This document shows positions 35,053 to 44,169 of a DNA stretch of 64,000 bases, one piece after another. Numbering within the stretch: position 1 is the stretch's first letter; every line of letters begins with the position of its first letter. The position numbers and the translations under genes are program-made. The DNA is from Candidatus Hemicellulosilyticus sp. P3 (lineage in GTDB: Bacteria; Bacteroidota; Bacteroidia; Bacteroidales; P3): contig LPNH01000002.1 of NCBI GenBank assembly GCA_001543385.1, positions 1 through 64,000 on the forward strand, in the 5' to 3' direction. Under the pieces are notes generated by a model, which saw nothing but the letters and a program-made list of their open reading frames with translations, did no database searches and was not told the DNA's origin.

Positions 35053-36285
35053 TCATGCCCAGTTGAGGATGCGCTTGAAGTCGTAGTCTTCGGGTGCGGA
35101 GAGGTAGCGTCGCGCCGCCTCGTAGTCGGCAGGGGTGATGTAGTCCATGATGTCGTTGACGTAGGACATGACTTTGTTGCTGTTGACGTTGACCTGACGC
35201 GGCGGTATCTTACCGGTGACAGGATCTTGCAGGTCTTTGAGGTAGAGGGGGGCGACGTTGCCTTGATGGTCGACGTAGACCATGCAGCCGGTGCACCCCT
35301 GTGTGAAGAGGGTGTGGACGCCCATGCCCATGAGCGAGCAGTAGGTGAGGTCGAAGGCGATGGGGGTGTGGCAGCGGATTTCGTAGCCCACCTCGACGGG
35401 ACGGCTCTTGACTTTGAGACCGAGCTCGCGGGTCCGGCGCTCGAGAAGGTCGTTGAAGATGTGGGCTTTGGAGACTTTGCCCAACTCGGGATGGCCGTGT
35501 TCGTCGTAGCTGAAGTGGATGTCCGAACGCTGTATCTCGTCGTTGCTGAGGCTGTGGAAGACGCCTTCGGAGATCATGGCGGCACCGTAGTTGATGCCCA
35601 TCAGCTTGCGCTTGACGATGCAGGAGATGACCATGTTGACGATTTTGTCGACGGTGATCTCGGTCTTGTTGAAAAATTCAGGGATGATGACCATGGGGTA
35701 GTGGCAGGCACCGGCTATGCCAAGGGCCAGATGGCCGGCGGAACGGCCCATGGCCGAGACGACGAACCAGTTCTCGCTGGTGCGGGCGTCTTCCATGACG
35801 GCGGTGCCGATGATGCAGCCTTGCGCCTTGGCGCTGTTGTAGCCGAAGGTGGGAGAGCTGTCCGGTAACGGAAGGTCATTGTCGATGGTTTTGGGCACAT
35901 GTATGTTGGCGATGGGATAATGGCGGTCGGCCAGGAATTTTGCGATGCGGTTGGCGGTGGAGGCGGTGTCGTCGCCGCCCACGGTGACGAGGAGTTTGAT
36001 GTCGTTGTCGCGGAACAGGCCCAGGTTGAAGCGCTGCTCAAAATCTTCGTCGGTGGGTTTGAAGCGGCTCATCTTGAGAAGCGAGCCGCCTTTGTTGAAG
36101 ATTTCGTCGGCAGTGAGGAAGTCGAGATCCTGCATGCGCGGCGCATCGGTGAAGAGGGCGCTGTAACCGCCGTGAAGACCGATGACCCGGTAGCCGTCGC
36201 GAAGGAAGGTTTTGGCCACGGAAGCCACTACGGTATTCATTCCGGGAGCGGGACCGCCGCCGGTGAGGATGGCTATACTTTTCAT
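35053..36285 (-). CDS. pfp: 6-phosphofructokinase, PPi-dependent type
   Basis: 410 residues. Phosphofructokinase motifs: ILTGGGPAPGMNTVV, VTVGGDDTASTANRIAKF, HVPKTIDNDLPLPDSSPTFG, SAMGRSAGHLALGIA, and LGKVSKAHIFNDLLERR. GGDD in place of GGDG and PKTIDND with Lys are the known markers of pyrophosphate-using enzymes. It interconverts fructose 6-phosphate and fructose 1,6-bisphosphate reversibly with PPi, serving glycolysis and gluconeogenesis. It has its own promoter and terminator. Confidence 0.9.
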   Translation of the reverse strand: MKSIAILTGGGPAPGMNTVVASVAKTFLRDGYRVIGLHGGYSALFTDAPRMQDLDFLTADEIFNKGGSLLKMSRFKPTDEDFEQRFNLGLFRDNDIKLLVTVGGDDTASTANRIAKFLADRHYPIANIHVPKTIDNDLPLPDSSPTFGYNSAKAQGCIIGTAVMEDARTSENWFVVSAMGRSAGHLALGIAGACHYPMVIIPEFFNKTEITVDKIVNMVISCIVKRKLMGINYGAAMISEGVFHSLSNDEIQRSDIHFSYDEHGHPELGKVSKAHIFNDLLERRTRELGLKVKSRPVEVGYEIRCHTPIAFDLTYCSLMGMGVHTLFTQGCTGCMVYVDHQGNVAPLYLKDLQDPVTGKIPPRQVNVNSNKVMSYVNDIMDYITPADYEAARRYLSAPEDYDFKRILNWA

Positions 36286-37070
36286 GTTGAATTGTTGGGG
36301 GTTGAATTATTGGTTTGCTGATTTGTTGGATGCAAAGGTAGCAATTAGTTTTGTAATAAAAAAGAGATTTACGGAATGATGTATATACATATATTTATTT
36401 CGGAAGCATTGAAAGAAAAAAACGAACCGGGTGCCGGGCGTCGCGACGACGGGACTGGGATGAAAAACACGCGTTTTTTGTAAACGAAGATTTCACCTGT
36501 CCGAAAAAATAATTTTCCACCGGCAAATGTGAACAGAATAAGTATCGGACGCATTCTGAACGGGTTGCCAAAAGCAGGATACAGTAAGTGCTTTCAAAAT
36601 CAATATTATAATGCAATAATCTTGAAATCAAGAAAATAAAACGGTATTGAACATATATTTCACAGACTTTCAACGTTGTGATTATTTTTTCACATGTAAG
36701 GTCAAAATGTCGGGGAAAATGAAATAAAAAAATTGCATGGAATAAAAAAAAGTGCTATATTTTTAGGCTGCCGAAATGTTAAAAACGACATTTTTGCAAG
36801 AGTATAACGAATATACGTTTCGAGGGCGGCTTGCCGGGCTTGATTGCTTTGCAGAAAAAAATTGAATTGAGCAAATTTATTTTTTAGAAGAAAGATTGAA
36901 ATAAATAATGACCTTTGCAGAGGAAAAACATGGGCGGAAGTGCAGGCACGATTGCAACCGGCAGGAATATCTGCATCCGCAGCAGCGGTAAGAGGCTTGT
37001 GCATCATGTTGATTCAAACGAAATTGCACATTTAAACATCACTAACTGTAAGCATACCGACAGCATTATT
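36286..37070. other. 785-bp AT-rich region upstream of dnaA
   Basis: Strongly AT-rich between about 36,540 and 36,910. No gene is supported; the track ORFs here have no recognisable features. A weak -7-like GACCTTTGC lies at 36910. I found no perfect DnaA boxes; TTTTTCACA near 36687 is the closest. It could contain an origin, but the sequence does not show a box cluster. Confidence 0.5.
36332..36340 (-). promoter_or_regulatory. Bacteroidota -7 element TACCTTTGC for phosphofructokinase
   Basis: Exact TAnnTTTGC on the minus strand, 47 bases upstream of the start codon. Confidence 0.75.
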
Positions 37071-38525
37071 ATGGAGAAAGATTACAAAGCAGTATGGGCG
37101 AGTTGCCTGGAGATTATCAAGGATAATTTGGGAAAGGAGAATGAGCAGGTGTTCCGCACATGGTTTGAACCGATTGTGCCTATCCAGCTGGAGGATAACT
37201 ATATCTTGAAAATCCAGGTGCCCAGCCCGTTTTTCTATGAGTGGCTGGAGCAGCATTTTATCGATATACTGCGTCGCTCGATCCGGTCGGTGCTGGGGCC
37301 GCAGGGTATGCTGAAGTATATTGTGGTGATGGATCAGAGTATTTCAGGGCAACCGATTGTGACGACGCTGCCGTCGACAGGAGGCCGCAGCGTGACGAAC
37401 AACCGCCCGCAGGATATGCCGTTCAACTTGAATGGCGACAATGCCAAGGATCTGCCCAACCCGTTTATCATCCCCGGCATCAAGAAGGTGAAGGTGAATT
37501 CGCAGCTGAGCGATTCGTATTCGCTGACTAATTTTGTGGAGGGTGACTGCAACCGACTGGCACGCTCGGCAGGGTATGCTGTGGCGGAGAACCCGGGAAA
37601 GACTTCGTTCAACCCGCTTCTGCTGCATGGCGGCGTGGGCTTGGGCAAGACACACTTGGCCAACGCCATCGGATTGAAGACGAAGGAACTGCACCCGGAA
37701 AAGACGGTGCTGTATGTCACATCGGAACAGTTTATGCAGCAGTATGCCGATGCAGGCAAGAACGGCACGACGAATGATTTCATCCATTTTTATGAGATGA
37801 TCGACGTGCTTATTGTCGACGATATCCAGTTTTGGTCGAACAAGGCGACGAAGACGCAAGAGGCTTTTTTCCATATTTTCAATTATCTGTACCAGAAAAA
37901 GAACCAGGTGATTGTAACTTCGGACAAGGCGCCGAGCGAACTGGTCGGATTGGAGCCGCGGCTGCTGTCGCGACTGAAATGGGGTCTCTCGGCCGACCTG
38001 CAGCTGCCCGATGTGGAGACCCGCATCAAGATTCTGCAACAGAAGCTCGATAATGACGGCATTGAGATGCCTTATGAGGTGGTGGAGTATATCGCCTATA
38101 ATATCAACTCGAATATCCGCGAACTGGAGGGGGCACTGGTGTCGCTTATCGCCCAATCGTCGCTGAACCGCAAGCAGATTACGATTGACCTGGCCAAGCA
38201 GATGATTGACAAGTTTGTGAAGAATACGTCACGCGAGATTACGATTGACTATATCCAGAAGGTGGTGTGCGACTACTTCAACCTGCCGATTGACAGCATC
38301 CAGTCACGCACGCGCAAACGCGAGATTGTCCAGGCCCGCCAGCTGGCCATGTATTTCGCTAAAAAGATGACGAAGTCGTCGCTGGCTATCATCGGCCTGC
38401 AATGTGGCAACAAGGATCACGCCACGGTGCTGCACGCTTGCAAGACGGTGGTGAACCTGGCCGAAACAGACAAGCAGTTCCGCTATTGGGTGGAGGCTTT
38501 GGAGAAGAAGTTCAAGGAGGGCTGA
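37071..38525 (+). CDS. dnaA: Chromosomal replication initiator protein DnaA
   Basis: Start placed at ATG 37071 (MEKDYKAVWASCLEIIKDN), giving 484 residues; the upstream 52 codons of the track ORF do not fit the family. Domain I (residues 1-90) is followed by a linker and the AAA+ domain: LLHGGVGLGKTHLANAIG (Walker A), MIDVLIVDDIQFW (Walker B), and SRLKWGLSADLQ (sensor/arginine finger region). Domain IV ends with LQCGNKDHATVLHACKTV, the DNA-binding signature. DnaA binds DnaA boxes and opens oriC. The flavin reductase gene starts ten bases later. Confidence 0.97.
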   Translation: MEKDYKAVWASCLEIIKDNLGKENEQVFRTWFEPIVPIQLEDNYILKIQVPSPFFYEWLEQHFIDILRRSIRSVLGPQGMLKYIVVMDQSISGQPIVTTLPSTGGRSVTNNRPQDMPFNLNGDNAKDLPNPFIIPGIKKVKVNSQLSDSYSLTNFVEGDCNRLARSAGYAVAENPGKTSFNPLLLHGGVGLGKTHLANAIGLKTKELHPEKTVLYVTSEQFMQQYADAGKNGTTNDFIHFYEMIDVLIVDDIQFWSNKATKTQEAFFHIFNYLYQKKNQVIVTSDKAPSELVGLEPRLLSRLKWGLSADLQLPDVETRIKILQQKLDNDGIEMPYEVVEYIAYNINSNIRELEGALVSLIAQSSLNRKQITIDLAKQMIDKFVKNTSREITIDYIQKVVCDYFNLPIDSIQSRTRKREIVQARQLAMYFAKKMTKSSLAIIGLQCGNKDHATVLHACKTVVNLAETDKQFRYWVEALEKKFKEG

Positions 38526-38535
38526 ACCCACTGCC

Positions 38536-39135
38536 ATGAGCAAGGTCGCCTTTAAACCGGGAACGATGATTTATCCGCTGCCCGCCGTGCTGGTGAGCTG
38601 CGGCGACAGCGCAGAAAATTATAATATCATGACGGCGGCGTGGACTGGCACGGTGTGCAGCGACCCGCCGATGTGCTATGTGTCTATCCGGAAGGAGCGC
38701 CATTCGCACGCCATTATACGCCGATGCGGCGAGTTTGTCATCAACCTCACGACGGAGGCTTTGGCGTATGCAACGGACTGGTGCGGTGTCAAAAGCGGTC
38801 GCGACTTTGACAAGTTCCGCGAGATGCATCTGACTCCTGAGACGGCTCAGATGGTGCGGGCTCCGCTGATTGCGGAGAGCCCGCTCAATATAGAGTGCCG
38901 CGTGACGGAGGTGAAGGAGCTGGGGTCGCATGATATGTTTATCGCCCGCGTGGTGGCTGTGAACGCCGACGAACGGCTGATTGACAAGGGCACACAGGCG
39001 TTCCAGTTGAACCATGCCGCTCCCCTCGCCTACTCGCACGGCAAGTATTATGCGCTGGGTGAAAGATTGGGCGGTTTCGGTTTTTCGGTGAAGAAGAAGA
39101 AAGCTAAATCATACCGACAAGACCGACTGGACTGA
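38536..39135 (+). CDS. Flavin reductase family protein
   Basis: 199 residues with the FMN-binding split-barrel pattern: PLPAVLVSCGDSAENYNIMTAAWTG, then CSDPPMCYVSIRKERHSH, FVINLTTEAL, and a late LGERLGGFGFSVKKK. Members reduce or carry flavin with NAD(P)H; many Bacteroidota homologues are called flavoredoxin-like. The exact substrate cannot be told. It directly follows dnaA. Confidence 0.85.
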   Translation: MSKVAFKPGTMIYPLPAVLVSCGDSAENYNIMTAAWTGTVCSDPPMCYVSIRKERHSHAIIRRCGEFVINLTTEALAYATDWCGVKSGRDFDKFREMHLTPETAQMVRAPLIAESPLNIECRVTEVKELGSHDMFIARVVAVNADERLIDKGTQAFQLNHAAPLAYSHGKYYALGERLGGFGFSVKKKKAKSYRQDRLD

Positions 39136-39158
39136 TTGAGACTTAATAATAGGTATAT

Positions 39159-40088
39159 ATGAATATTGTCTGTGTTGAGCCGCTGGGGATGCCGGCGTCG
39201 TTTTTTGAAGAGAAACGGGCGTTTTTTGCCGCCCGGGGCGACTGTTTCACTTATTATATGGAACGCAGCGAGGATCCGGAGGTGCTGGCGGAACGCATGA
39301 GCGAGGCGGATGCGGTTGTGGTGTCGAACATTCCGCTCCGCGACGCCCTGTTGAAGAGATGCCCCCGGCTAAAAATGTTGTCGGTGGCGTTTACGGGGCT
39401 GGACCATATCGACCTGGACTATTGCAACGCTCACGGCATCAAGGTACGCAATGCAGCCGGATATTCGACGACGGCGGTAAGTGAACTGGCGGTGGGGATG
39501 ATGCTGGATATGTTACGCCGGATGACGGAACTGGACGGCCTCACCCGTCACGGAGGATGCCGCGGCACACTGACGGGAGGCGAACTGCGCGGCCGCACAG
39601 TGGGTGTGGTGGGCACCGGCGCTATCGGCACCGCCACGATACGACTGCTGCTGGCTTTCGGATGCAGGGTGGCGGCGTATAGCCGCACCGAACGCGCCGA
39701 GGTGCGGGAGCTGGGGGTGCGTTATATGCCGCTCGACGAGTTGATGGGGTGCTGCGATATTGTGTCGCTGCATGTGCCGCTGACCACGGAGACGCATCAT
39801 CTCATCGACGCACGGCGCATAGCGCTGATGCAGCCGACGGCGCTGTTGGTGAACACGGCACGCGGCGCCGTGGTCGACACCGAAGCGCTGGCTAAAGCGC
39901 TGCAAGAGGGCGCTGTCGGCGGAGCGGCGGTCGATGTGTATGACGCTGAGCCGCCGCTGGCGGCCGACCACCCGCTGCTGCAGGCACCGCGGTGTCTATG
40001 TCTGCCTCACGTGGGCTATGCAACAGACGAGGCGTTTGAGATCAGAGCCGGGATCGTGTTTGAGAATTTAGAAGAGATGAGGGGATGA
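39159..40088 (+). CDS. D-2-hydroxyacid dehydrogenase, NAD-binding
   Basis: 309 residues of the D-isomer-specific 2-hydroxyacid dehydrogenase family. The Rossmann motif is VGVVGTGAIGTATIRLL. The catalytic Arg lies in LLVNTARGAVVDTEAL, the Glu in VDVYDAEPPL and the His in LCLPHVGYATDEAF. It reduces a 2-keto acid or oxidises a D-2-hydroxy acid with NAD(H); the sequence alone does not fix lactate, glycerate or another substrate. It sits in the plus-strand run after dnaA. Compare SerA at 45387, which has Lys where this protein has His. Confidence 0.87.
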   Translation: MNIVCVEPLGMPASFFEEKRAFFAARGDCFTYYMERSEDPEVLAERMSEADAVVVSNIPLRDALLKRCPRLKMLSVAFTGLDHIDLDYCNAHGIKVRNAAGYSTTAVSELAVGMMLDMLRRMTELDGLTRHGGCRGTLTGGELRGRTVGVVGTGAIGTATIRLLLAFGCRVAAYSRTERAEVRELGVRYMPLDELMGCCDIVSLHVPLTTETHHLIDARRIALMQPTALLVNTARGAVVDTEALAKALQEGAVGGAAVDVYDAEPPLAADHPLLQAPRCLCLPHVGYATDEAFEIRAGIVFENLEEMRG

Positions 40089-40122
40089 ACGCGGTAAACG
40101 GTGATTAACGAGTGTATATGTT

Positions 40123-40701
40123 ATGGATGAGTTGATTTTTGCAACGAACAATGTCCACAAGCTGGAGGAGGTACGCCGGATGCTGGCGGATGTGGTCCAT
40201 GTGGCGAGCCTGCACGAGGCTGGACTGGAGGGTGAGATTCCGGAGACGGCGGACACGCTGGCAGGCAACGCGCTGCAGAAGGCGCAATGGGTGTGGGAGC
40301 GCAGCGGCCGCAACTGTTTTGCGGACGACACAGGGTTGGAGGTCGACGCGCTGAACGGCGCCCCAGGGGTGTACAGCGCCCGATATGCAGGGGATCGATG
40401 TTCGTTTGACGACAATATTGACAAGTTGCTCGGAGCTTTGCAGGGCGTTGAGGATCGACGCGCTGATTTCCGCACGGTGATATGCCTGATGGAGCAAGGT
40501 GTGCCCCGTTATTTCGAGGGACGCGTCGACGGCCAAATTCTTTCCGCCCGCTGCGGCAGCGCGGGGTTTGGCTATGACCCGGTCTTTATGCCCGACCGCT
40601 TCGCGGTAAGTTTCGCCGAGATGCCGATGGAGGTGAAGAACCGCATCAGCCACCGGGGACGCGCCATCGCCGCACTCCGCCAATATTTGACCACAGTATG
40701 A
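40123..40701 (+). CDS. rdgB: XTP/dITP diphosphatase (RdgB/HAM1)
   Basis: 192 residues. Motifs: LIFATNNVHKLEEVRRML at the N-terminus, CFADDTGLEVDALNGAPGVY and SARYAG, and GSAGFGYDPVFMPD. It hydrolyses non-canonical purine triphosphates (ITP, dITP, XTP) to monophosphates, keeping them out of DNA and RNA. Its stop overlaps the next gene's ATG by four bases, indicating translational coupling. Confidence 0.94.
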   Translation: MDELIFATNNVHKLEEVRRMLADVVHVASLHEAGLEGEIPETADTLAGNALQKAQWVWERSGRNCFADDTGLEVDALNGAPGVYSARYAGDRCSFDDNIDKLLGALQGVEDRRADFRTVICLMEQGVPRYFEGRVDGQILSARCGSAGFGYDPVFMPDRFAVSFAEMPMEVKNRISHRGRAIAALRQYLTTV

Positions 40702-41276
40702 GCCACGACAACAGGTATAAGACGGTCTATCCCTACGAGATAAGGCAGGGGTACAGCAGCGACGGACATTATGTGCTGATGCTGGCTGAACCGAAACAGG
40801 TGCGTGTGGTGCCGATGCTGATCGGACCAGCCGAGGCGCAGGCGCTGATGCTGGCCCAGGAACGGCAACCGACACGGCGCCCGATGACGCACCGTCTGAT
40901 GATGACGATGATGGAGGAGTATGGGTTGACGCTGAACCAGGTGGCTATCGAACGGTTTGACGAAGGTATTTTTTATGCCAATCTTTATGTCAGCGACGGT
41001 TTCAACGAACGGTGCATTGACTGCCGCGCCAGCGACGCTGTGACGCTGGCGTTGCTGGCGGAACGGCCTATCCTTGTCGCCGAAGGCGTACTGGAAGAGG
41101 CGGCGGTGCCTATGGAGGCGATAGACGGAGGAGCACGGGAACCGGCCGAGATGAAGACCGAGGAGCTGGAACGGCTGCTGGAACGGTATGAGGAAGAGGA
41201 GAATTATGAGAAAGCGGCCGAGGTGCTGAAGGAGATTGAACGGCGCAGGAATGAAAAGGGCAAAAAATCTATTTGA
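40698..41276 (+). CDS. Bifunctional nuclease family protein (DUF151) with UVR motif
   Basis: 192 residues. The DUF151 domain covers residues ~1-130: [22 protein letters not shown], then [31 protein letters not shown], and [19 protein letters not shown]-terminal UVR-type motif ([20 protein letters not shown]) follows, as in UvrB/UvrC-interacting proteins. Some members show nuclease activity; the role in Bacteroidota is unclear. Coupled to rdgB (ATGA) and directly followed by the purine nucleoside phosphorylase gene. Confidence 0.88.
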   Translation: MSHDNRYKTVYPYEIRQGYSSDGHYVLMLAEPKQVRVVPMLIGPAEAQALMLAQERQPTRRPMTHRLMMTMMEEYGLTLNQVAIERFDEGIFYANLYVSDGFNERCIDCRASDAVTLALLAERPILVAEGVLEEAAVPMEAIDGGAREPAEMKTEELERLLERYEEEENYEKAAEVLKEIERRRNEKGKKSI

Positions 41277-41277
41277 T

Positions 41278-42129
41278 ATGATGCAAGAGAGAGCATTTGT
41301 GCAGATGATTGACGAGGCGGCGGAGTATGTACGCGGATGCTGCAAGGCGGCTCAATGCGAGCTGCCGACGACGGGCATTGTGCTGGGCAGCGGACTGGGC
41401 GGACTGGCGGAACGTATCGCGAAGCCGCTGACGATTCCTTATTCGACGATACCGCATTTCAAGCAGTCGACAGCGACCGGGCATAAGGGCAACCTGATTG
41501 TCGGCACGCTGGGAGGCGAGCCGATGGTGGCGATGCAAGGCCGTTTTCACTATTATGAAGGTTATTCGATGCAGGAGGTGACGATGCCGGTACGCGTCAT
41601 GGCGAAGCTGGGGGTTGCGACGCTTTATGTGAGCAATGCCGCCGGCGGCATGAACCCGGCATTCAAAGTGGGTGACTTGATGGTCATCACCGATCATATC
41701 AATTTTATGCCAAACCCGCTTATCGGCGCCAATCTGGATGACTTCGGCGTGCGCTTTCCCGACATGACGGAGGTGTACAGCCGACGGCTGCGGCAACGGG
41801 CACATCGCATTGCGGAGGCAAGGGGTGTTGTGTTGCACGAAGGGGTGTATGTGGCTGAGACGGGCCCCAGCTATGAGACGCTGGCCGAGTACCGGATGTA
41901 CAGCCTGATGGGCGGCGACGCGGTGGGTATGAGCACGACACCGGAGGTGATTGTGGCCCGCCACTGCGGTCTGGAGGTGTTCGGCATCAGCATTATCACC
42001 AACCAGGCCAACGATTTGCGCGACGGAGCCCGCAATGACGGCGACGATGTGGTGGCGGCGGCTCAAGCGGCTACGCAGACACTGTCGGGCTTGATTGAGG
42101 CGATGATTGCCGACCACACTAATATCTGA
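41278..42129 (+). CDS. Purine-nucleoside phosphorylase
   Basis: Start placed at ATG 41278 (or 41281), just past the stop of the preceding gene, giving ~283 residues. The trimeric-PNP family motifs are [72 protein letters not shown] and [16 protein letters not shown]. It phosphorolyses inosine or guanosine to base and ribose 1-phosphate in purine salvage. Neighbouring rdgB gives the segment a nucleotide-metabolism flavour. Confidence 0.93.
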   Translation: MMQERAFVQMIDEAAEYVRGCCKAAQCELPTTGIVLGSGLGGLAERIAKPLTIPYSTIPHFKQSTATGHKGNLIVGTLGGEPMVAMQGRFHYYEGYSMQEVTMPVRVMAKLGVATLYVSNAAGGMNPAFKVGDLMVITDHINFMPNPLIGANLDDFGVRFPDMTEVYSRRLRQRAHRIAEARGVVLHEGVYVAETGPSYETLAEYRMYSLMGGDAVGMSTTPEVIVARHCGLEVFGISIITNQANDLRDGARNDGDDVVAAAQAATQTLSGLIEAMIADHTNI

Positions 42130-42155
42130 CCGCCATTCAACGCTATAAGCCATAT

Positions 42156-43052
42156 GTGCTGCCTGCCGCCCTGCTGCTGGGGACGTTGCTTCACCGCTGG
42201 TGCGCGGCGCTGAGCGGAGCTGTGCCGTTTATTATTTTCTGTATTCTGTTGCTTACTTTTTGTGCCGCCGACCTGCGACGGCTACGCCTGTCGTGGCTGG
42301 ACGCATGGCTGGTCTTTTTCCAGACGGCGGTATGCTGCGGCGTCTATGCGCTGATGCGTGTGACGGGCGCCGGCGAAGTGCTGAGCCAGGGGGTGATGAT
42401 GGGCATGCTGTGCCCGGTGGCGTCGTCGGTGGCGGTGGTGAGCTGTATGCTGGGCGCGGACCGGCAGACGGTGACGACGTATACCATTGTGGGCAACCTG
42501 ACGGCGGCAATTGCCGCTCCGGTGGTGTTTTCTGCCATCGGAGTCCATCCGGAACTGTCGTTTGGACATTCACTGTGGCTGATTCTGCGAAGAATCGCAC
42601 CCACGCTGGCTTTGCCTTTTGTCATTGCATGGGTGTTGCAGCGTTTCCGGCCTCGCGTCAACGCGGCGCTGGCACGACACAGCGGAGCGGCTTTCTATCT
42701 TTGGGCGATAGCGCTGCTTTTCACGCTGGGACAAACGATTCATTATATTGTCGGGCATGGCGACGGGGTATGGAACCAGGTGGCGCAACTCGGAGCGGCG
42801 TCGCTGGCGGTGTGCATCCTGCAGTTTGCCGTCGGACGGCGCATCGGACGACACTATGGCGACACGGTGAGCGGAGGGCAACTGCTGGGCCAGAAGAACA
42901 CGGCGATGGGTATCTGGATGGCCAATACGTTCCTGAACCCTCTGTCGTCGGTTTTCATGGCGTTTTACAGTGTTTATCAGAATCTATTCAATAGCTGGCA
43001 GCTGTGGTGCCACGAGCACCGGGCCTCTCTTTTGCAAAAACAGCGGAAATGA
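42156..43052 (+). CDS. SBF-like (bile acid:sodium symporter family) transporter
   Basis: The track gives a GTG start and 298 residues, but the residues upstream in frame (IQRYKPY before VLPAALLLG) look like genuine family sequence, while an in-frame TAA at 42120 limits extension to a CTG or ATT start; the true start is unresolved. Eight to ten hydrophobic segments are evident (ALSGAVPFIIFCILLLTFC, GMLCPVASSVAVVSCML, TIVGNLTAAIAAPVVF, LAVCILQFAVG). GQKNTAMGIWMANTFLNP matches the conserved SBF region. It imports an organic anion with sodium; the substrate is unknown. It overlaps the next gene by ATGA. Confidence 0.82.
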   Translation: MLPAALLLGTLLHRWCAALSGAVPFIIFCILLLTFCAADLRRLRLSWLDAWLVFFQTAVCCGVYALMRVTGAGEVLSQGVMMGMLCPVASSVAVVSCMLGADRQTVTTYTIVGNLTAAIAAPVVFSAIGVHPELSFGHSLWLILRRIAPTLALPFVIAWVLQRFRPRVNAALARHSGAAFYLWAIALLFTLGQTIHYIVGHGDGVWNQVAQLGAASLAVCILQFAVGRRIGRHYGDTVSGGQLLGQKNTAMGIWMANTFLNPLSSVFMAFYSVYQNLFNSWQLWCHEHRASLLQKQRK

Positions 43053-43825
43053 TACGGGCAGCATTTTTTGATATTGACGGCACTTTGCTGAGTTTCCGCA
43101 CGCACCGCGTGTCGGAGGGCACGGTGCGTGCATTCGGTTTGTTGCGCCGACGCGGCGTGCGCACTTTCATCGCATCGGGACGCCCGGAGGTGCTTATACC
43201 GCCTATGCCGGTGGAATTTGACGGACTCTGCACGATGAACGGCGGCTATGTCGTGGCCGACGGAACGGTGCTGGTCAGCCACGCCATACCGCAGGATGAG
43301 ACGGACCGCTGGCTGCGCTATGCGGCGGACAAGAGTGTCTGCACGATGCTGTTCGACGCCCACGCCATGTTTGCCTGCCATATTGACGCGACGGGCCGGG
43401 CGATCCGCGATCAGCTGGGGTTTGACATGCCGCCGGAGGTATCCGCCGCCGAATTACTGGGACACGAGGCGTATCAGCTGATAGCTGTGGTGCCGCCTGA
43501 AGCGGACGAGGAACTGGCCCGGATGCTGCCTCACTGCCGTATGCCCCGCTGGCACAAGGCGTTCACCGATGTGATTCATCTCGACAACAGCAAGGCGGTG
43601 GGATTGGACAACCTGTGCCGCCATTTCGGCATCAGCCAGGCCGACACGGTGGCTTTCGGCGACGGCGCCAACGACATTGAGATGCTGCAGTGGGCAGGAA
43701 CGGGGGTGGCGATGGGCAATGCGGCGGACCAGGTGAAAGCCGCCGCAGACAGGGTGACAGCCGATGTGGACCATGAGGGTATTCTGCTGGCGGTGGAGCA
43801 ACTGATCAAGGAGGGCGCGATATGA
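43049..43825 (+). CDS. HAD-superfamily phosphatase (Cof type)
   Basis: Start placed at ATG 43049 (MIRAAFFDIDGTLLSF), overlapping the preceding stop; 258 residues. HAD motif I is FFDIDGTLLSF, motif II TFIASGRPEVL, motif III near IHLDNSKAVGLDNL, and motif IV VAFGDGANDIEMLQWAG. A Cof-type cap lies between motifs II and III. Such enzymes dephosphorylate sugar phosphates, flavins or PLP precursors; the substrate is not predictable. Coupled on both sides by ATGA overlaps. Confidence 0.9.
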   Translation: MIRAAFFDIDGTLLSFRTHRVSEGTVRAFGLLRRRGVRTFIASGRPEVLIPPMPVEFDGLCTMNGGYVVADGTVLVSHAIPQDETDRWLRYAADKSVCTMLFDAHAMFACHIDATGRAIRDQLGFDMPPEVSAAELLGHEAYQLIAVVPPEADEELARMLPHCRMPRWHKAFTDVIHLDNSKAVGLDNLCRHFGISQADTVAFGDGANDIEMLQWAGTGVAMGNAADQVKAAADRVTADVDHEGILLAVEQLIKEGAI

Positions 43826-44055
43826 GCAGGAAACCGGACCTGGCCGACGAGCTGACGCGGCTGCGCAAGTTGCTGGCCAACTATGAGGAGCTGGAGGCTG
43901 AAATGGCCGACGAGGCCTGTTATGTGGCACGCGGCAACGGTTTTTGCGACACCAAGTTCAGCGAGGCTTTTGTCGAAGGCCAGCAGGAACGGCTGCGCCG
44001 GCAGATTGCAGCCTTGGAACGGATGTCGGAGTCACAGGGTGGGCCCATCGAATGA
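43822..44055 (+). CDS. Small helical protein of unknown function
   Basis: 77 residues, largely helical and charged (LADELTRLRKLLANYEELEA, then GQQERLRRQIAALERM), with no signal peptide. The start overlaps the HAD gene stop (ATGA), so it is translated as part of the same unit. Codon use agrees with neighbouring genes, supporting a real gene. No domain recognised. Confidence 0.65.
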   Translation: MSRKPDLADELTRLRKLLANYEELEAEMADEACYVARGNGFCDTKFSEAFVEGQQERLRRQIAALERMSESQGGPIE

Positions 44056-44096
44056 ACCTGCAGATTCTGAAAGCCTGTTATCTGAAAAAATTTCAT

Positions 44097-44105
44097 TATC
44101 TTTGT
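44097..44105 (+). promoter_or_regulatory. Bacteroidota -7 element TATCTTTGT for serC-serA
   Basis: TAnnTTTG match 65 bases upstream of serC, after a T/A-rich stretch. Confidence 0.65.
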
Positions 44106-44169
44106 AGGTGATATTCACTGCGAATATCACACTAAAACACTTAAAATAAACATATTAAAACAACAAACC

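Noticed and set aside
36286-37070. Origin of replication upstream of dnaA
   Set aside because: AT-rich, but no cluster of DnaA boxes could be found by eye.
36915-37070. Upstream start for DnaA from the ORF track
   Set aside because: The 52 extra residues do not match the DnaA family; MEKDYKAVW fits domain I.
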